Source: Spirochaetaceae bacterium (lineage in GTDB: Bacteria > Spirochaetota > Spirochaetia > B11-G9). From it: a DNA stretch of 14,142 nt. The position numbers were made by a program, and so were the translations under genes. Positions 1-6,746 of the stretch are shown in pieces. The stretch is from assembly GCA_030633365.1 (NCBI GenBank), contig DAOVSY010000033.1:1-14142 (forward strand), given 5' to 3'. The notes below the pieces were generated by a model that was given only the letters and a program-made list of their open reading frames with translations, searched no databases and had not been told where the DNA came from. Position 1 is the first letter of the stretch. The number at the start of each line of letters is the position of its first letter.

Positions 1-247
1 GAAAAAGTGCCCCAATATAAATATAAAGAGACCATTGTCTAAAAATTAAACAATCAGAAAACATAACAATGAAAAATAATATTAACCCGCTTATTATCCA
101 TACAATTTGATAAATAAATTCGTTTGATATTCTAATTCCTGTCGAAGTAATTCCACTTGAATAAATAAACATAACACCAATTATCATTAAACCAATCATT
201 GATATAAAAACTGCTAAATCTATATTAAAAAGAGACTTAATTTTCAT
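1..247 (-). CDS. rodA: RodA (SEDS-family peptidoglycan glycosyltransferase), 5' part only
   Basis: The first 82 codons of a membrane protein; the 3' part lies outside the window. RodA is the SEDS glycan polymerase of the Rod complex; it polymerises lipid II in the inner membrane together with PBP2. The fragment starts MKIKSLFNID, then a hydrophobic segment at about residues 11-30 with the sequence IGLMIIGVMFIYSSG, typical of SEDS first helices, then a second membrane helix at about 46-64 and the start of a third near 73. The ATG shares the 4-nt ATGA with the PBP2 stop codon, so translation is probably coupled. A Shine-Dalgarno-like AAAAGGG lies at 255-261, 7 nt upstream. FtsW is the alternative family member, but the position directly after mreBCD-PBP2 argues for RodA. 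Catalytic loops are not in view. Confidence 0.9.
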   Translation of the reverse strand, partial: MKIKSLFNIDLAVFISMIGLMIIGVMFIYSSGITSTGIRISNEFIYQIVWIISGLILFFIVMFSDCLIFRQWSLYIYIGALF

Positions 248-2091
248 TCCTGATCCCTTTTATTTCTAAGCCATCCCCAATGAAGAGAATCAATAGCTTC
301 ATCATAGCTTTGTTCTGCAAATATACCTTGAAAAATAATATTTGCAGCCCTAATAGCCCACCACTCCCAATCATTTACTGCCTCAACCATGGTTACAACA
401 ACCACCTGGTCCTCAGGTAAAGCATCATATGGTCCATATGCTGCAAACCAGGCATTCCAGCTATCTTCAAGCCCTACTTCACCTGTTCCAGTTTTACCTG
501 CTATTTTTACAGCTTCAGTGGTTATAACAACTTTTGCTGTTCCATCGGTAATTACACCTCGCATATAATCCTGTATACCTTTATAGGTATCTGTATGGAT
601 AGTACTTGTATGTAATATTTCAGGTTTTATTTCTTCTAAAACCTGACCTGAAATAGAATCCCTAACTTCTTTTAGAAGATGAGGTTTATAAATAACACCT
701 TCATTTACAATCATGGCAATCATATTTGCCATTTGAATTGGTGTTACATTTAAAAATCCCTGACCTATGGACATATTTACAGTATCGCCACCTACCCATT
801 TAGTATTATAAACTCTTTCCTTCCATTCTGGCGTTGGAACTAATCCAGATATTTCTCCTGGTAAATCTATACCAGTGTAACTGCCAAAACCAAAACGTCT
901 GGCATAATCAGAAATTATATCAACTCCTAAATATTTTAGACCAAGAGTATAAAAATAAACATTACAGGATTCCTCGAGAGCTTCATGTAAAATTAAGTTT
1001 CCATGTCCTTCGGGTACATGACAATGGAATTCTCTATTCCCAAACCAAACACTGCCCTCACAATTAATTGTTTTATCTATTGGAAATAATTTTTCTTCAA
1101 GATCAGCAGTAGTCATTACAATTTTAAAAGTCGAAGCAGGTTCATAACTTGATTGTATTGTTCTATTAAGAAATGGATGTCTGACATCCAGGGCAGCATC
1201 TCTAAAGGTAGTACTATTCTGATCACCATAAAAATTGTTAGGGTTAAACCATGGATATGAAACAAGAGCCAGAATTTCACCTGTTTCAGGTTTAAGAACC
1301 AGAGCAGTACCTATACGATCACCCAGAGCCTCTTCTGCTAATTTTTGGTAATCTCTGTTTATAGTAAGAACAAGGTCCTTACCATTTTCAGGTAATTTGT
1401 CTTCTACCTGTACATTTTGTATTTTGCGCCCCTGTACATCCACAGTTTTATAATGAATTCCATCAGATCCTCTAAGTAATTGATCATAATATTTTTCTAT
1501 TCCGCTTTTTCCCAGAACAGAATTAATATCATAACCACTATTATACAAAATCTGAAATTCTTCACTTGTAATATCTCCTACATAACCCAGAACATGAGCA
1601 ATTGAACCATTTTCCAGATAACTACGTATAGGTTTACTATTCCAGGTAACACCTTTAAAATCTTCAATATTCTCTGCTATAACATTTATAGTAGTTAGAG
1701 AGACCCCGCTTTTTATCTCTACAGGTAGATATTGATTTTTATAATTGTCAGGTATTTTCCCTTTTATAATATCTGGATCCATATTGAGAATTTCAGATAA
1801 TTTTATAATTATTAAGTCAATTGTCTTTATATCAATTTCTGCAGGTATAATGCTTACAGCAAAAGAATCAATATTAACAACCAAAGGAAAGTCAGCATTT
1901 CGGTCAAATATATTACCTCTTTGAGCCGGAATTGTATTTACTCTAAGAGAAACATTTCTCGCCCGTGACTTATATTCTGTACTTTTACGAACCTGTAAAT
2001 CAAATAAAAAAAGAATATATATAAGAAAAATCAATATAATGAATGAAATGAACAGATAAATTTTAAATTTTATTGTTGAATTATTATTCAT
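244..2091 (-). CDS. mrdA: Penicillin-binding protein 2 (Rod-complex DD-transpeptidase)
   Basis: Class B penicillin-binding protein of 615 residues, the usual size for PBP2. It cross-links new peptidoglycan in the periplasm during lateral wall growth and partners RodA. A short cytoplasmic N-terminus precedes one membrane helix (about residues 11-31). The N-terminal dimerisation/pedestal region follows, with the conserved RGNIFDRN box at 58-65. The transpeptidase domain (about 260-590) has all three active-site motifs: SxxK as STFK with nucleophile Ser320, SxN as SCN at 375-377, and KTGT at 533-536. The residue before the catalytic Ser is Ala (PAS), where PBP2 often has Gly. The paired Cys around 344 and 357 and the GHG at 362-364 fit PBP2 relatives. 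The ATG overlaps the mreD stop by 4 nt and has no strong Shine-Dalgarno, which suggests coupling. FtsI is less likely given the mreBCD/rodA context. Confidence 0.96.
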   Translation of the reverse strand: MNNNSTIKFKIYLFISFIILIFLIYILFLFDLQVRKSTEYKSRARNVSLRVNTIPAQRGNIFDRNADFPLVVNIDSFAVSIIPAEIDIKTIDLIIIKLSEILNMDPDIIKGKIPDNYKNQYLPVEIKSGVSLTTINVIAENIEDFKGVTWNSKPIRSYLENGSIAHVLGYVGDITSEEFQILYNSGYDINSVLGKSGIEKYYDQLLRGSDGIHYKTVDVQGRKIQNVQVEDKLPENGKDLVLTINRDYQKLAEEALGDRIGTALVLKPETGEILALVSYPWFNPNNFYGDQNSTTFRDAALDVRHPFLNRTIQSSYEPASTFKIVMTTADLEEKLFPIDKTINCEGSVWFGNREFHCHVPEGHGNLILHEALEESCNVYFYTLGLKYLGVDIISDYARRFGFGSYTGIDLPGEISGLVPTPEWKERVYNTKWVGGDTVNMSIGQGFLNVTPIQMANMIAMIVNEGVIYKPHLLKEVRDSISGQVLEEIKPEILHTSTIHTDTYKGIQDYMRGVITDGTAKVVITTEAVKIAGKTGTGEVGLEDSWNAWFAAYGPYDALPEDQVVVVTMVEAVNDWEWWAIRAANIIFQGIFAEQSYDEAIDSLHWGWLRNKRDQE

Positions 2092-2597
2092 GATATTCTT
2101 GAGTTATTAGAAGAAGGGAAAACCCTTATTAGTTTTAGAAAAAGGTATAAAAACGGTGTTATAATTATATTTAAAGCAAACTCTGTTATTAAAAAACTGG
2201 AAAAAATGGAACCTGCTTTTTCTGCAATGAAAAGAGAAAGGAGAACATAGGAAAAAAGTGCTTTTACCAGAGTACCAATAAATACAAAAATTATTGGAAC
2301 AACTATTGAATCAAGAAATATTTTACCAGAAGTTGCTCCTGCTAAATAGCCAATTATTGTATTAATAAGTGAATTAAAACCTAAAGGTGATAAACTAAGA
2401 AAATCTACTACTAAACCGGAGGAAAACCCCAATAACTGACCTTTAATTTTACCAAAGTAATTAGAGTAAAGAATGATTATAACTAATACAAAATCAGGTT
2501 TAATTCCATTTATAGAAATTTTGGTTAAAATAGTTGATTGTAAAATTATTGTTATAAATAATACTATTACTCCAATAAAACCATTACTTTTACTCAC
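2088..2597 (-). CDS. mreD: MreD, rod-shape-determining membrane protein
   Basis: Small polytopic inner-membrane protein of 169 residues, the normal size for MreD, an integral component of the MreBCD elongation complex. The sequence is very hydrophobic, with about five or six membrane segments (roughly 7-25, 34-48, 52-70, 78-90, 95-122, 133-157). Family hallmarks are KPDFVLVI at 33-40 and the GFSSGLVVDFLSLSPLG stretch at 57-73, matching the usual G-x-x-x-G-x-x-x-D-x-x-S-x-x-P-x-G pattern. Translation starts at GTG, directly after the mreC TAG with no gap; an AGGAG at 2606-2610, inside the mreC 3' end, gives the expected 8-nt spacing. The 3' end overlaps mrdA by 4 nt. The assignment is strengthened by its place between mreC and PBP2, because MreD proteins are poorly conserved in sequence. 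Confidence 0.93.
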   Translation of the reverse strand: MSKSNGFIGVIVLFITIILQSTILTKISINGIKPDFVLVIIILYSNYFGKIKGQLLGFSSGLVVDFLSLSPLGFNSLINTIIGYLAGATSGKIFLDSIVVPIIFVFIGTLVKALFSYVLLSLFIAEKAGSIFSSFLITEFALNIIITPFLYLFLKLIRVFPSSNNSRIS

Positions 2598-3443
2598 CTA
2601 TTTCTCTCCTGTAATAATTAGAACATATTCAAGGTTTTTAAAATCAATAATTGGTTCAATTTCAAGAACCAGGGAAGTTTGCCATTCAGGAGATTTTATA
2701 TTTCTTACTCTACCAACATAAACACCTCTTGGATAAAGGGATTGCATACCTGAACTGACTACAAGATCTCCTTCATTAATTTTTTTAAAAGCATTTTTAC
2801 TTACATAATTCATAACCAGATTGCCATTTCGGGTGCCCAGACCATTTACTAATCCATCATATCTACTTTCCAGTAACCTGGCTGCAACAAAACTAAGATC
2901 ATCAATTATTAAAATTATTTTTGAAGTATATATATCTACTTCAAGTACTTTTCCAACTAATCCCTGAAATCCATCCTGGTATGCCAAAACTGGCATATTT
3001 TTCTCTATTCCATGGATGGTTCCCTTATTAACAATAAATGAAGTAAAAATATTACCTGGATCCTGAGCAATTATTTCAGAAGGTAAAAATTTAAATTCTG
3101 AAATATTTTTAAAATTTAATTGTTTTCTTAATCTCTCATTTTCCTGTTTTAGTTCAAGAAAACTTCTATCTCTAATTTGATAAACCTGTACTTGTTTAAT
3201 AAGTATTTCCTGTTCTTCTTTTAGTTTTTGCAATTCCCCAATTGAATTAAATGTATTGGAAATAAAATTCGTACTGCTTTTAACGGAAATTTGTAATATT
3301 GAAAATACAGAAGAACCCATTCGTTTTAAAGAAAAATTATTTACACCCAGACTCAATGAAATAGATAAAAGAGATATTAGAATTAATAAAAGCAAAAGTG
3401 AACTGCTTTTATATTTAGAAATAATTTTTCCTAATTTAAACAT
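2598..3443 (-). CDS. mreC: MreC, rod-shape-determining periplasmic scaffold protein
   Basis: MreC is a bitopic membrane protein that links cytoplasmic MreB to PBP2 and RodA in the periplasm. The 281 residues show the family layout: a short basic N-terminus, one membrane helix (about 14-33), a coiled coil (about 66-112, rich in E, K, L and Q) used for dimerisation, and two beta-barrel subdomains (about 118-281). Recognisable family stretches are NKGTIHGIEKNMPV (139-152), GLVGKV (161-166) and SSGMQSLYPRGVYVGRV (230-246). The ATG lies 3 nt after the mreB stop. No Shine-Dalgarno is visible before it, so re-initiation by ribosomes finishing mreB is likely. The gene runs directly into mreD without a spacer. 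Confidence 0.95.
   Translation of the reverse strand: MFKLGKIISKYKSSSLLLLLILISLLSISLSLGVNNFSLKRMGSSVFSILQISVKSSTNFISNTFNSIGELQKLKEEQEILIKQVQVYQIRDRSFLELKQENERLRKQLNFKNISEFKFLPSEIIAQDPGNIFTSFIVNKGTIHGIEKNMPVLAYQDGFQGLVGKVLEVDIYTSKIILIIDDLSFVAARLLESRYDGLVNGLGTRNGNLVMNYVSKNAFKKINEGDLVVSSGMQSLYPRGVYVGRVRNIKSPEWQTSLVLEIEPIIDFKNLEYVLIITGEK
2604..2610 (-). promoter_or_regulatory. Ribosome binding site deciding the GTG start of mreD
   Basis: On the minus strand AGGAGAG lies inside the last codons of mreC, 8 nt (measured from AGGAG) before the GTG at 2597-2595. No ATG in frame is nearer than the middle of the protein, and starting later would remove membrane helices, so the GTG is the best start. Confidence 0.7.
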
Positions 3444-3446
3444 ACA

Positions 3447-4490
3447 TTATGAATTAAGATAATTGTAAATTGTTTTTGTATCAGCAGCATCTTTAATAAA
3501 TTCAAAATATTTTCCGGCACCATTTGCAACACAAAGAAGAGGATCTTCTGCTAATATTACAGGAACACCTGTCTCTTTACCAATCAATCTAGGTAAACCT
3601 TTTAATAAAGATCCACCTCCAGTCATAACAATACCACGTTCAACAATATCTGCTGCCAATTCTGGCGGAGTCTGTCCCAGAGTTTTTTTAATTTCATCTA
3701 TAATGGCTATTATCGGCTCTTGAAGAGATTCTCTTACTTCTACACTGTCAATTTCAAGTCTTCGAGGCAATCCTGTAATAGCATCTGTTCCTTTAATTTC
3801 CATTTTCTCAATTTTTTTATCTGCTGAAGCATTCCCAATACTTATTTTCAAATTTTCTGAAGATTGCTCTCCTATTATTAAGTTATGAACTGTTCTCACA
3901 TGCTTTATAATAGCCTTATCAAATTCATCCCCACCCAGACGAATAGCATTTGTTACAACCATGCCACCTAAAGAAATAACCGATATTTCAGTTGTTCCTC
4001 CTCCAATATCACATATCATATGACCTGCTGGTTCAAATATGGGAATATCAGCACCAATTGCAGCAGCTAATGATTCTTCAATAACTTTAACTTCCCTTGC
4101 TCCAGCCTTGTAAGCACTTTCTTCAACAGCTCTTCTTTCAACTTCGGTAATACAAGTGGGAACCCCAATTACCATCCTGGGTTTTACAAACCATCTTTTG
4201 GGTATAACTTTTGAAATAAAATATCTAATCATTTTTTCTGTAGTATCAAGGTCAGCGATAACACCATCCCTTAGAGGTCGTATTGCAATAATATCTCCAG
4301 GAGTTTTCCATAACATTCGTTTTGCTTCATGCCCAACAGCAACAACTTTTTTAGTTCCTCTTTCTACTGCAACTACAGAAGGTTCACTTATAACAATACC
4401 TTTTCCTTTAATGTATATAAGTGTGTTGCATGTGCCTAAATCTATACCAATATCCATAGAAAAGCTGCTAATCATTTTGTTTAATCCCAT
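3447..4490 (-). CDS. mreB: MreB, actin-like cell-shape protein
   Basis: Bacterial actin homologue of 347 residues, full length for the family. It forms membrane-bound ATP-dependent filaments that guide wall synthesis. Actin-fold nucleotide motifs are present: phosphate-1 loop [12 protein letters not shown] (13-24), phosphate-2 loop [10 protein letters not shown] (161-170), adenosine motif [14 protein letters not shown] (287-300), and the [10 protein letters not shown] connect region (138-147). Position 21 is Cys where many MreBs have Ala. The upstream ATG at 4490 is preferred to the Met at residue 6 because AAAGGAGTT (4495-4503) sits at good spacing before it. The N-terminus ([10 protein letters not shown]) is moderately hydrophobic and could serve as a membrane-binding segment. 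It is the first gene of the tight mreBCD-mrdA-rodA group and follows an 87-nt spacer after the TPR gene. Confidence 0.98.
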   Translation of the reverse strand: MGLNKMISSFSMDIGIDLGTCNTLIYIKGKGIVISEPSVVAVERGTKKVVAVGHEAKRMLWKTPGDIIAIRPLRDGVIADLDTTEKMIRYFISKVIPKRWFVKPRMVIGVPTCITEVERRAVEESAYKAGAREVKVIEESLAAAIGADIPIFEPAGHMICDIGGGTTEISVISLGGMVVTNAIRLGGDEFDKAIIKHVRTVHNLIIGEQSSENLKISIGNASADKKIEKMEIKGTDAITGLPRRLEIDSVEVRESLQEPIIAIIDEIKKTLGQTPPELAADIVERGIVMTGGGSLLKGLPRLIGKETGVPVILAEDPLLCVANGAGKYFEFIKDAADTKTIYNYLNS

Positions 4491-4494
4491 ATTT

Positions 4495-4503
4495 AACTCC
4501 TTT
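4495..4503 (-). promoter_or_regulatory. Strong Shine-Dalgarno of mreB
   Basis: AAAGGAGTT on the minus strand, 4 nt (from its last base) before the ATG at 4490. It is the best ribosome binding site in the elongation group and supports the longer MreB N-terminus. A strong site here fits the high protein amounts usual for MreB (inference). Confidence 0.75.
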
Positions 4504-4577
4504 ACGATGATAACAAATAATCACAATAAATATTTTTAAGATATATATTGCTTTTTTTATCATTCTTTCTTAGTAAT

Positions 4578-5525
4578 TTAGTATAGCCTTAAAAGAGCTC
4601 CATAATGGGAAGGATCAAGTTCTAATGCCTTTCTCCATTCTGCCCGGGCTTTAATAGTATTTTCCTGTGCTGCAAAAATTTCACCAAGATAATAATGAGC
4701 ATCTGCTGATTTAAAATCCTTTAATAAAATTAAATTATACTGATCTTCTGATTTACTAAATTCACCTTTTTCAAAAAACATTTTGCCAAGAAGAAATCGA
4801 CTTTTTATTTCAACCCTAAAATCATCATTCAAATCAATGGCTTGTTTTAAGTACAATACTGAATTAATATTATCACCTAGTTTATAGTATGTCTGACCAA
4901 TAACCAATAATAGCATATCATTTTTTTCACTATTTTCTGTTTTTAAAAAATATTGAATTCCTTTTTCATAGAAACCAAGTTCACTATAACTTAAACCCAG
5001 ATATTTATAAGTATCTACATTTATATATCCAAGCATAATTGAATTATCTAAATGATATATTGCCTGATCTAAATAGAACCTACCCTTATGATAATAAGAT
5101 TTTCCAAGTATATAATTGACCTTTCCAGCTAAAGGTTGAGATTTTAATAAAAGTGCCTTCCGTAAATTTATAATGGCTAAATCCAAAAGAGGCAGCTGAT
5201 CTTCCAAAGTAAATTGGGCTATGCCAAGATTAAAATATGCAAACCCATTATATATCAATGATTCTGCATCAAGAGGATATGAAACAAGTTTTTCTTCACA
5301 TCTTTCTGATAATTCTTTATATTTATTATCTGCCCACAAAACCTCAAGAGTTGGTTCTTCGAGAGTAATTTTTTCTGTATTTGAAATATAATTACCTAAA
5401 TTCCCTTTTATTCCTATAAAGACAATGAGTGCTAATATTAAAATAGTAAAAAATACAACAACTATTCTTTTTAAATTAATACCTTTCTTTTTAGGATAAT
5501 TATATCTGTTCTTTGGAATGATCAT
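4578..5525 (-). CDS. Membrane-anchored tetratricopeptide repeat (TPR) protein
   Basis: A 315-residue protein with a basic N-terminus (several Lys and Arg before residue 20), one strong membrane helix at about 21-40, and a C-terminal region of about six TPR-like helix pairs. These lie at about 87-128, 136-166, 171-200, 206-232, 241-272 and 275-306; the last (AHYYLGEIFAAQ to ALELDPSHYGA) is the clearest. The positive-inside rule puts the N-terminus in the cytoplasm and the TPR domain in the periplasm; there is no lipobox Cys. TPRs bind other proteins, so a scaffold role is likely, but the partner is unknown. The position between rnpB and mreB, kept in spirochaetes as far as I recall, suggests a link to the elongation complex (inference). 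The ATG at 5525 has only a weak AGGGAAG upstream. No enzyme motif is visible. Confidence 0.85.
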   Translation of the reverse strand: MIIPKNRYNYPKKKGINLKRIVVVFFTILILALIVFIGIKGNLGNYISNTEKITLEEPTLEVLWADNKYKELSERCEEKLVSYPLDAESLIYNGFAYFNLGIAQFTLEDQLPLLDLAIINLRKALLLKSQPLAGKVNYILGKSYYHKGRFYLDQAIYHLDNSIMLGYINVDTYKYLGLSYSELGFYEKGIQYFLKTENSEKNDMLLLVIGQTYYKLGDNINSVLYLKQAIDLNDDFRVEIKSRFLLGKMFFEKGEFSKSEDQYNLILLKDFKSADAHYYLGEIFAAQENTIKARAEWRKALELDPSHYGALLRLY

Positions 5526-5564
5526 ATAAAAGATATCTTCCCTGTTTTACAATAATATTAATAA

Positions 5565-5912
5565 TAGCAGGTCTGTAAGCCGGGTTCTGTAATAGGTAAT
5601 CATCTATCTAAGCATAATGTTACCACTTATGCTTTAGCAACCTACCCGTAGTCATAAGGCGAACAAACCAGACTACTGCTCGATTTTACTCCTGGAGAGG
5701 TTTACCATGCCAATCATGTTACCATAATTGCGGTGGGCTCTTACTCCACCTTTTCACCCTTACTGAATAAAAACAACATATTCAGCGGTATATTTTCTGT
5801 GGCACTTTCTGTAACACAAAATATGTGTTCCCGGGAATTACCCGGCACCAATGTTCTATGGAGCCCGGACTTTCCTCTGATATAATCAGCGATTACCCGA
5901 CCTGCTAGTTAT
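5565..5912 (-). ncRNA. rnpB: RNase P RNA, bacterial class A
   Basis: The catalytic RNA that removes 5' leaders from pre-tRNAs. Read on the minus strand, the ends form the P1 stem (TAGCAGGTC at 5907-5899 with GACCTGCTA at 5573-5565). Conserved-core elements occur in the right order: GAGGAAAGTCC (5877-5867), the GTGAAAAGGTGG and GTAAGAGCCCACC part of P10-P12 (5757-5732), GGGTAGGTTGC (5647-5637), and ACAGAACCCGGCTTA near the 3' end (P4 3' strand, about 5590-5576). P15 is GTAGTC/GACTAC (5676-5671 with 5653-5648); its loop carries a GGT that can pair with tRNA CCA. P18 is AAGCATAA/TTATGCTT (5634-5627 with 5617-5610). The length, about 345 nt, fits a slightly reduced class A RNA. The exact 5' and 3' ends are estimated. 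It occupies the only protein-free stretch longer than 300 bases. Confidence 0.97.
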
Positions 5913-5918
5913 TTACAA

Positions 5919-5947
5919 TAATTAAAATGCTTTCTACTTAATATCAA
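5919..5947 (-). promoter_or_regulatory. Candidate sigma-70 promoter for rnpB
   Basis: On the minus strand TTGATA (5947-5942, inside the last codons of the zinc-ribbon gene) is followed after exactly 17 nt by TAATTA (5924-5919). This places the start at about 5912, a few nt before the P1 stem. Spacing and position are right, but the surroundings are AT-rich, so chance matches are common. If it is not real, rnpB is processed from the upstream transcript. Confidence 0.4.
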
Positions 5948-6734
5948 AATCAATACTATCAGTGTTGACTAAATCAGCTAATCCTCCTGAATCAGCATCA
6001 GAAAAGCTATACTCGTCCTGTAATAAATCTTCTTCATAATATAATATTCTACTGCAATAAGGACAAAAGTGTATTTCTTCACCTGCATGTACATCATTCT
6101 GGAATTGTGCAGGTAGTACCATATGACATCCTGTACATACATAATCTTTTACAGGAACAATACCAAGACCGGATTTACTTTTAATAATTCTTTCAAATTT
6201 AAAAAGTATATCTTCATCAAGACCCGGTATTATTTCAGACTCCTGAACTTTTAATACTTTAAGCAATTTTTCTTTTTCAAGACTTTCTGCTTTAATATTT
6301 TCCTGCTCATCTGATAATTCAGATTCCTGTTGGGAAATCATCTTTTCTTCCTGTAACAAAGAAAGTTTAATAACTTCCTGTTCTTTTTCTTCCCTGAGAA
6401 TATCTTTTCTATACTGCTGCCCTTTTTCTGTTGCTGCTTTTATTTCTTTATCCAGGGCTTCATACTCTCTCTGAGTTGTAATAATATCCATTTGCTTTTC
6501 ATAATCTTCACGTTCTCTCTCAGCTTCACTTAAAAGAAATTTCAAATGCTTAATCTTATTTTGTGTTTCTGTTAAAAGATCATTTTTTTCAATATAATCT
6601 TTTTTAAGCCTGATCAATAGCTCATTTTTAGTGTTTAGAGCTTTAGGAATCTCGTAGATTTCTTTCTCTATCTCATATTTACTGGATAAAATATCCTGAA
6701 GATTTCTCAGTTTATCGAAAACTTCCTGCATCAT
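5934..6734 (-). CDS. Coiled-coil C4-type zinc-ribbon protein (DUF164/CdsZ family)
   Basis: A 266-residue soluble protein. Residues about 5-165 are almost entirely charged heptad-like helix (E, K, Q, L), predicted as a long coiled-coil hairpin. A C-terminal zinc ribbon follows, with CTGC at 200-203 and CPYC at 224-227, four Cys that would bind one Zn ion. A final acidic tail of about 35 residues is low-complexity. This is the layout of the widespread bacterial DUF164 zinc-ribbon family; related proteins have been linked to nucleic acid or secretion-related roles, but the function here is not known. The start is ATG at 6734, followed by a second ATG; AAGGAG overlapping the rpoD stop codon serves both, with better spacing for the first. 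The 12-nt gap to rpoD indicates co-transcription. The 3' end is about 22 nt from rnpB. Confidence 0.9.
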   Translation of the reverse strand: MMQEVFDKLRNLQDILSSKYEIEKEIYEIPKALNTKNELLIRLKKDYIEKNDLLTETQNKIKHLKFLLSEAEREREDYEKQMDIITTQREYEALDKEIKAATEKGQQYRKDILREEKEQEVIKLSLLQEEKMISQQESELSDEQENIKAESLEKEKLLKVLKVQESEIIPGLDEDILFKFERIIKSKSGLGIVPVKDYVCTGCHMVLPAQFQNDVHAGEEIHFCPYCSRILYYEEDLLQDEYSFSDADSGGLADLVNTDSIDFDIK

Positions 6735-6746
6735 AAGTGCAACTCC

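Noticed and set aside
2114..2127. Small inverted repeat AAGGG-TTTT-CCCTT near the 3' end of mreD
   Set aside because: The stem is only 5 bp, has no T-run after it and lies within coding sequence before the mrdA start; too weak to be a terminator or a clear translational control.
4156..4539. Open frame of 127 codons on the plus strand opposite mreB
   Set aside because: It is antisense to a strongly conserved gene, has no recognisable domain or ribosome site, and the other plus-strand frames (834-1067, 2473-2721, 3256-3462, 8766-8993, 13399-13599) behave the same. All are chance shadows.
4491..4577. Promoter for mreB in the 87-nt gap after the TPR gene
   Set aside because: TATATA- and TTATCAT-like -10 boxes occur, but no convincing -35 lies at 16-18 nt from them; the gap is nearly all A and T, so I could not support a specific site. 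A promoter here is still plausible.
5531..5540. Palindrome AGATATCT between rnpB and the TPR gene, as rnpB terminator or operator
   Set aside because: No loop, no GC-rich stem and no clear T-run; short AT palindromes are common in this sequence.
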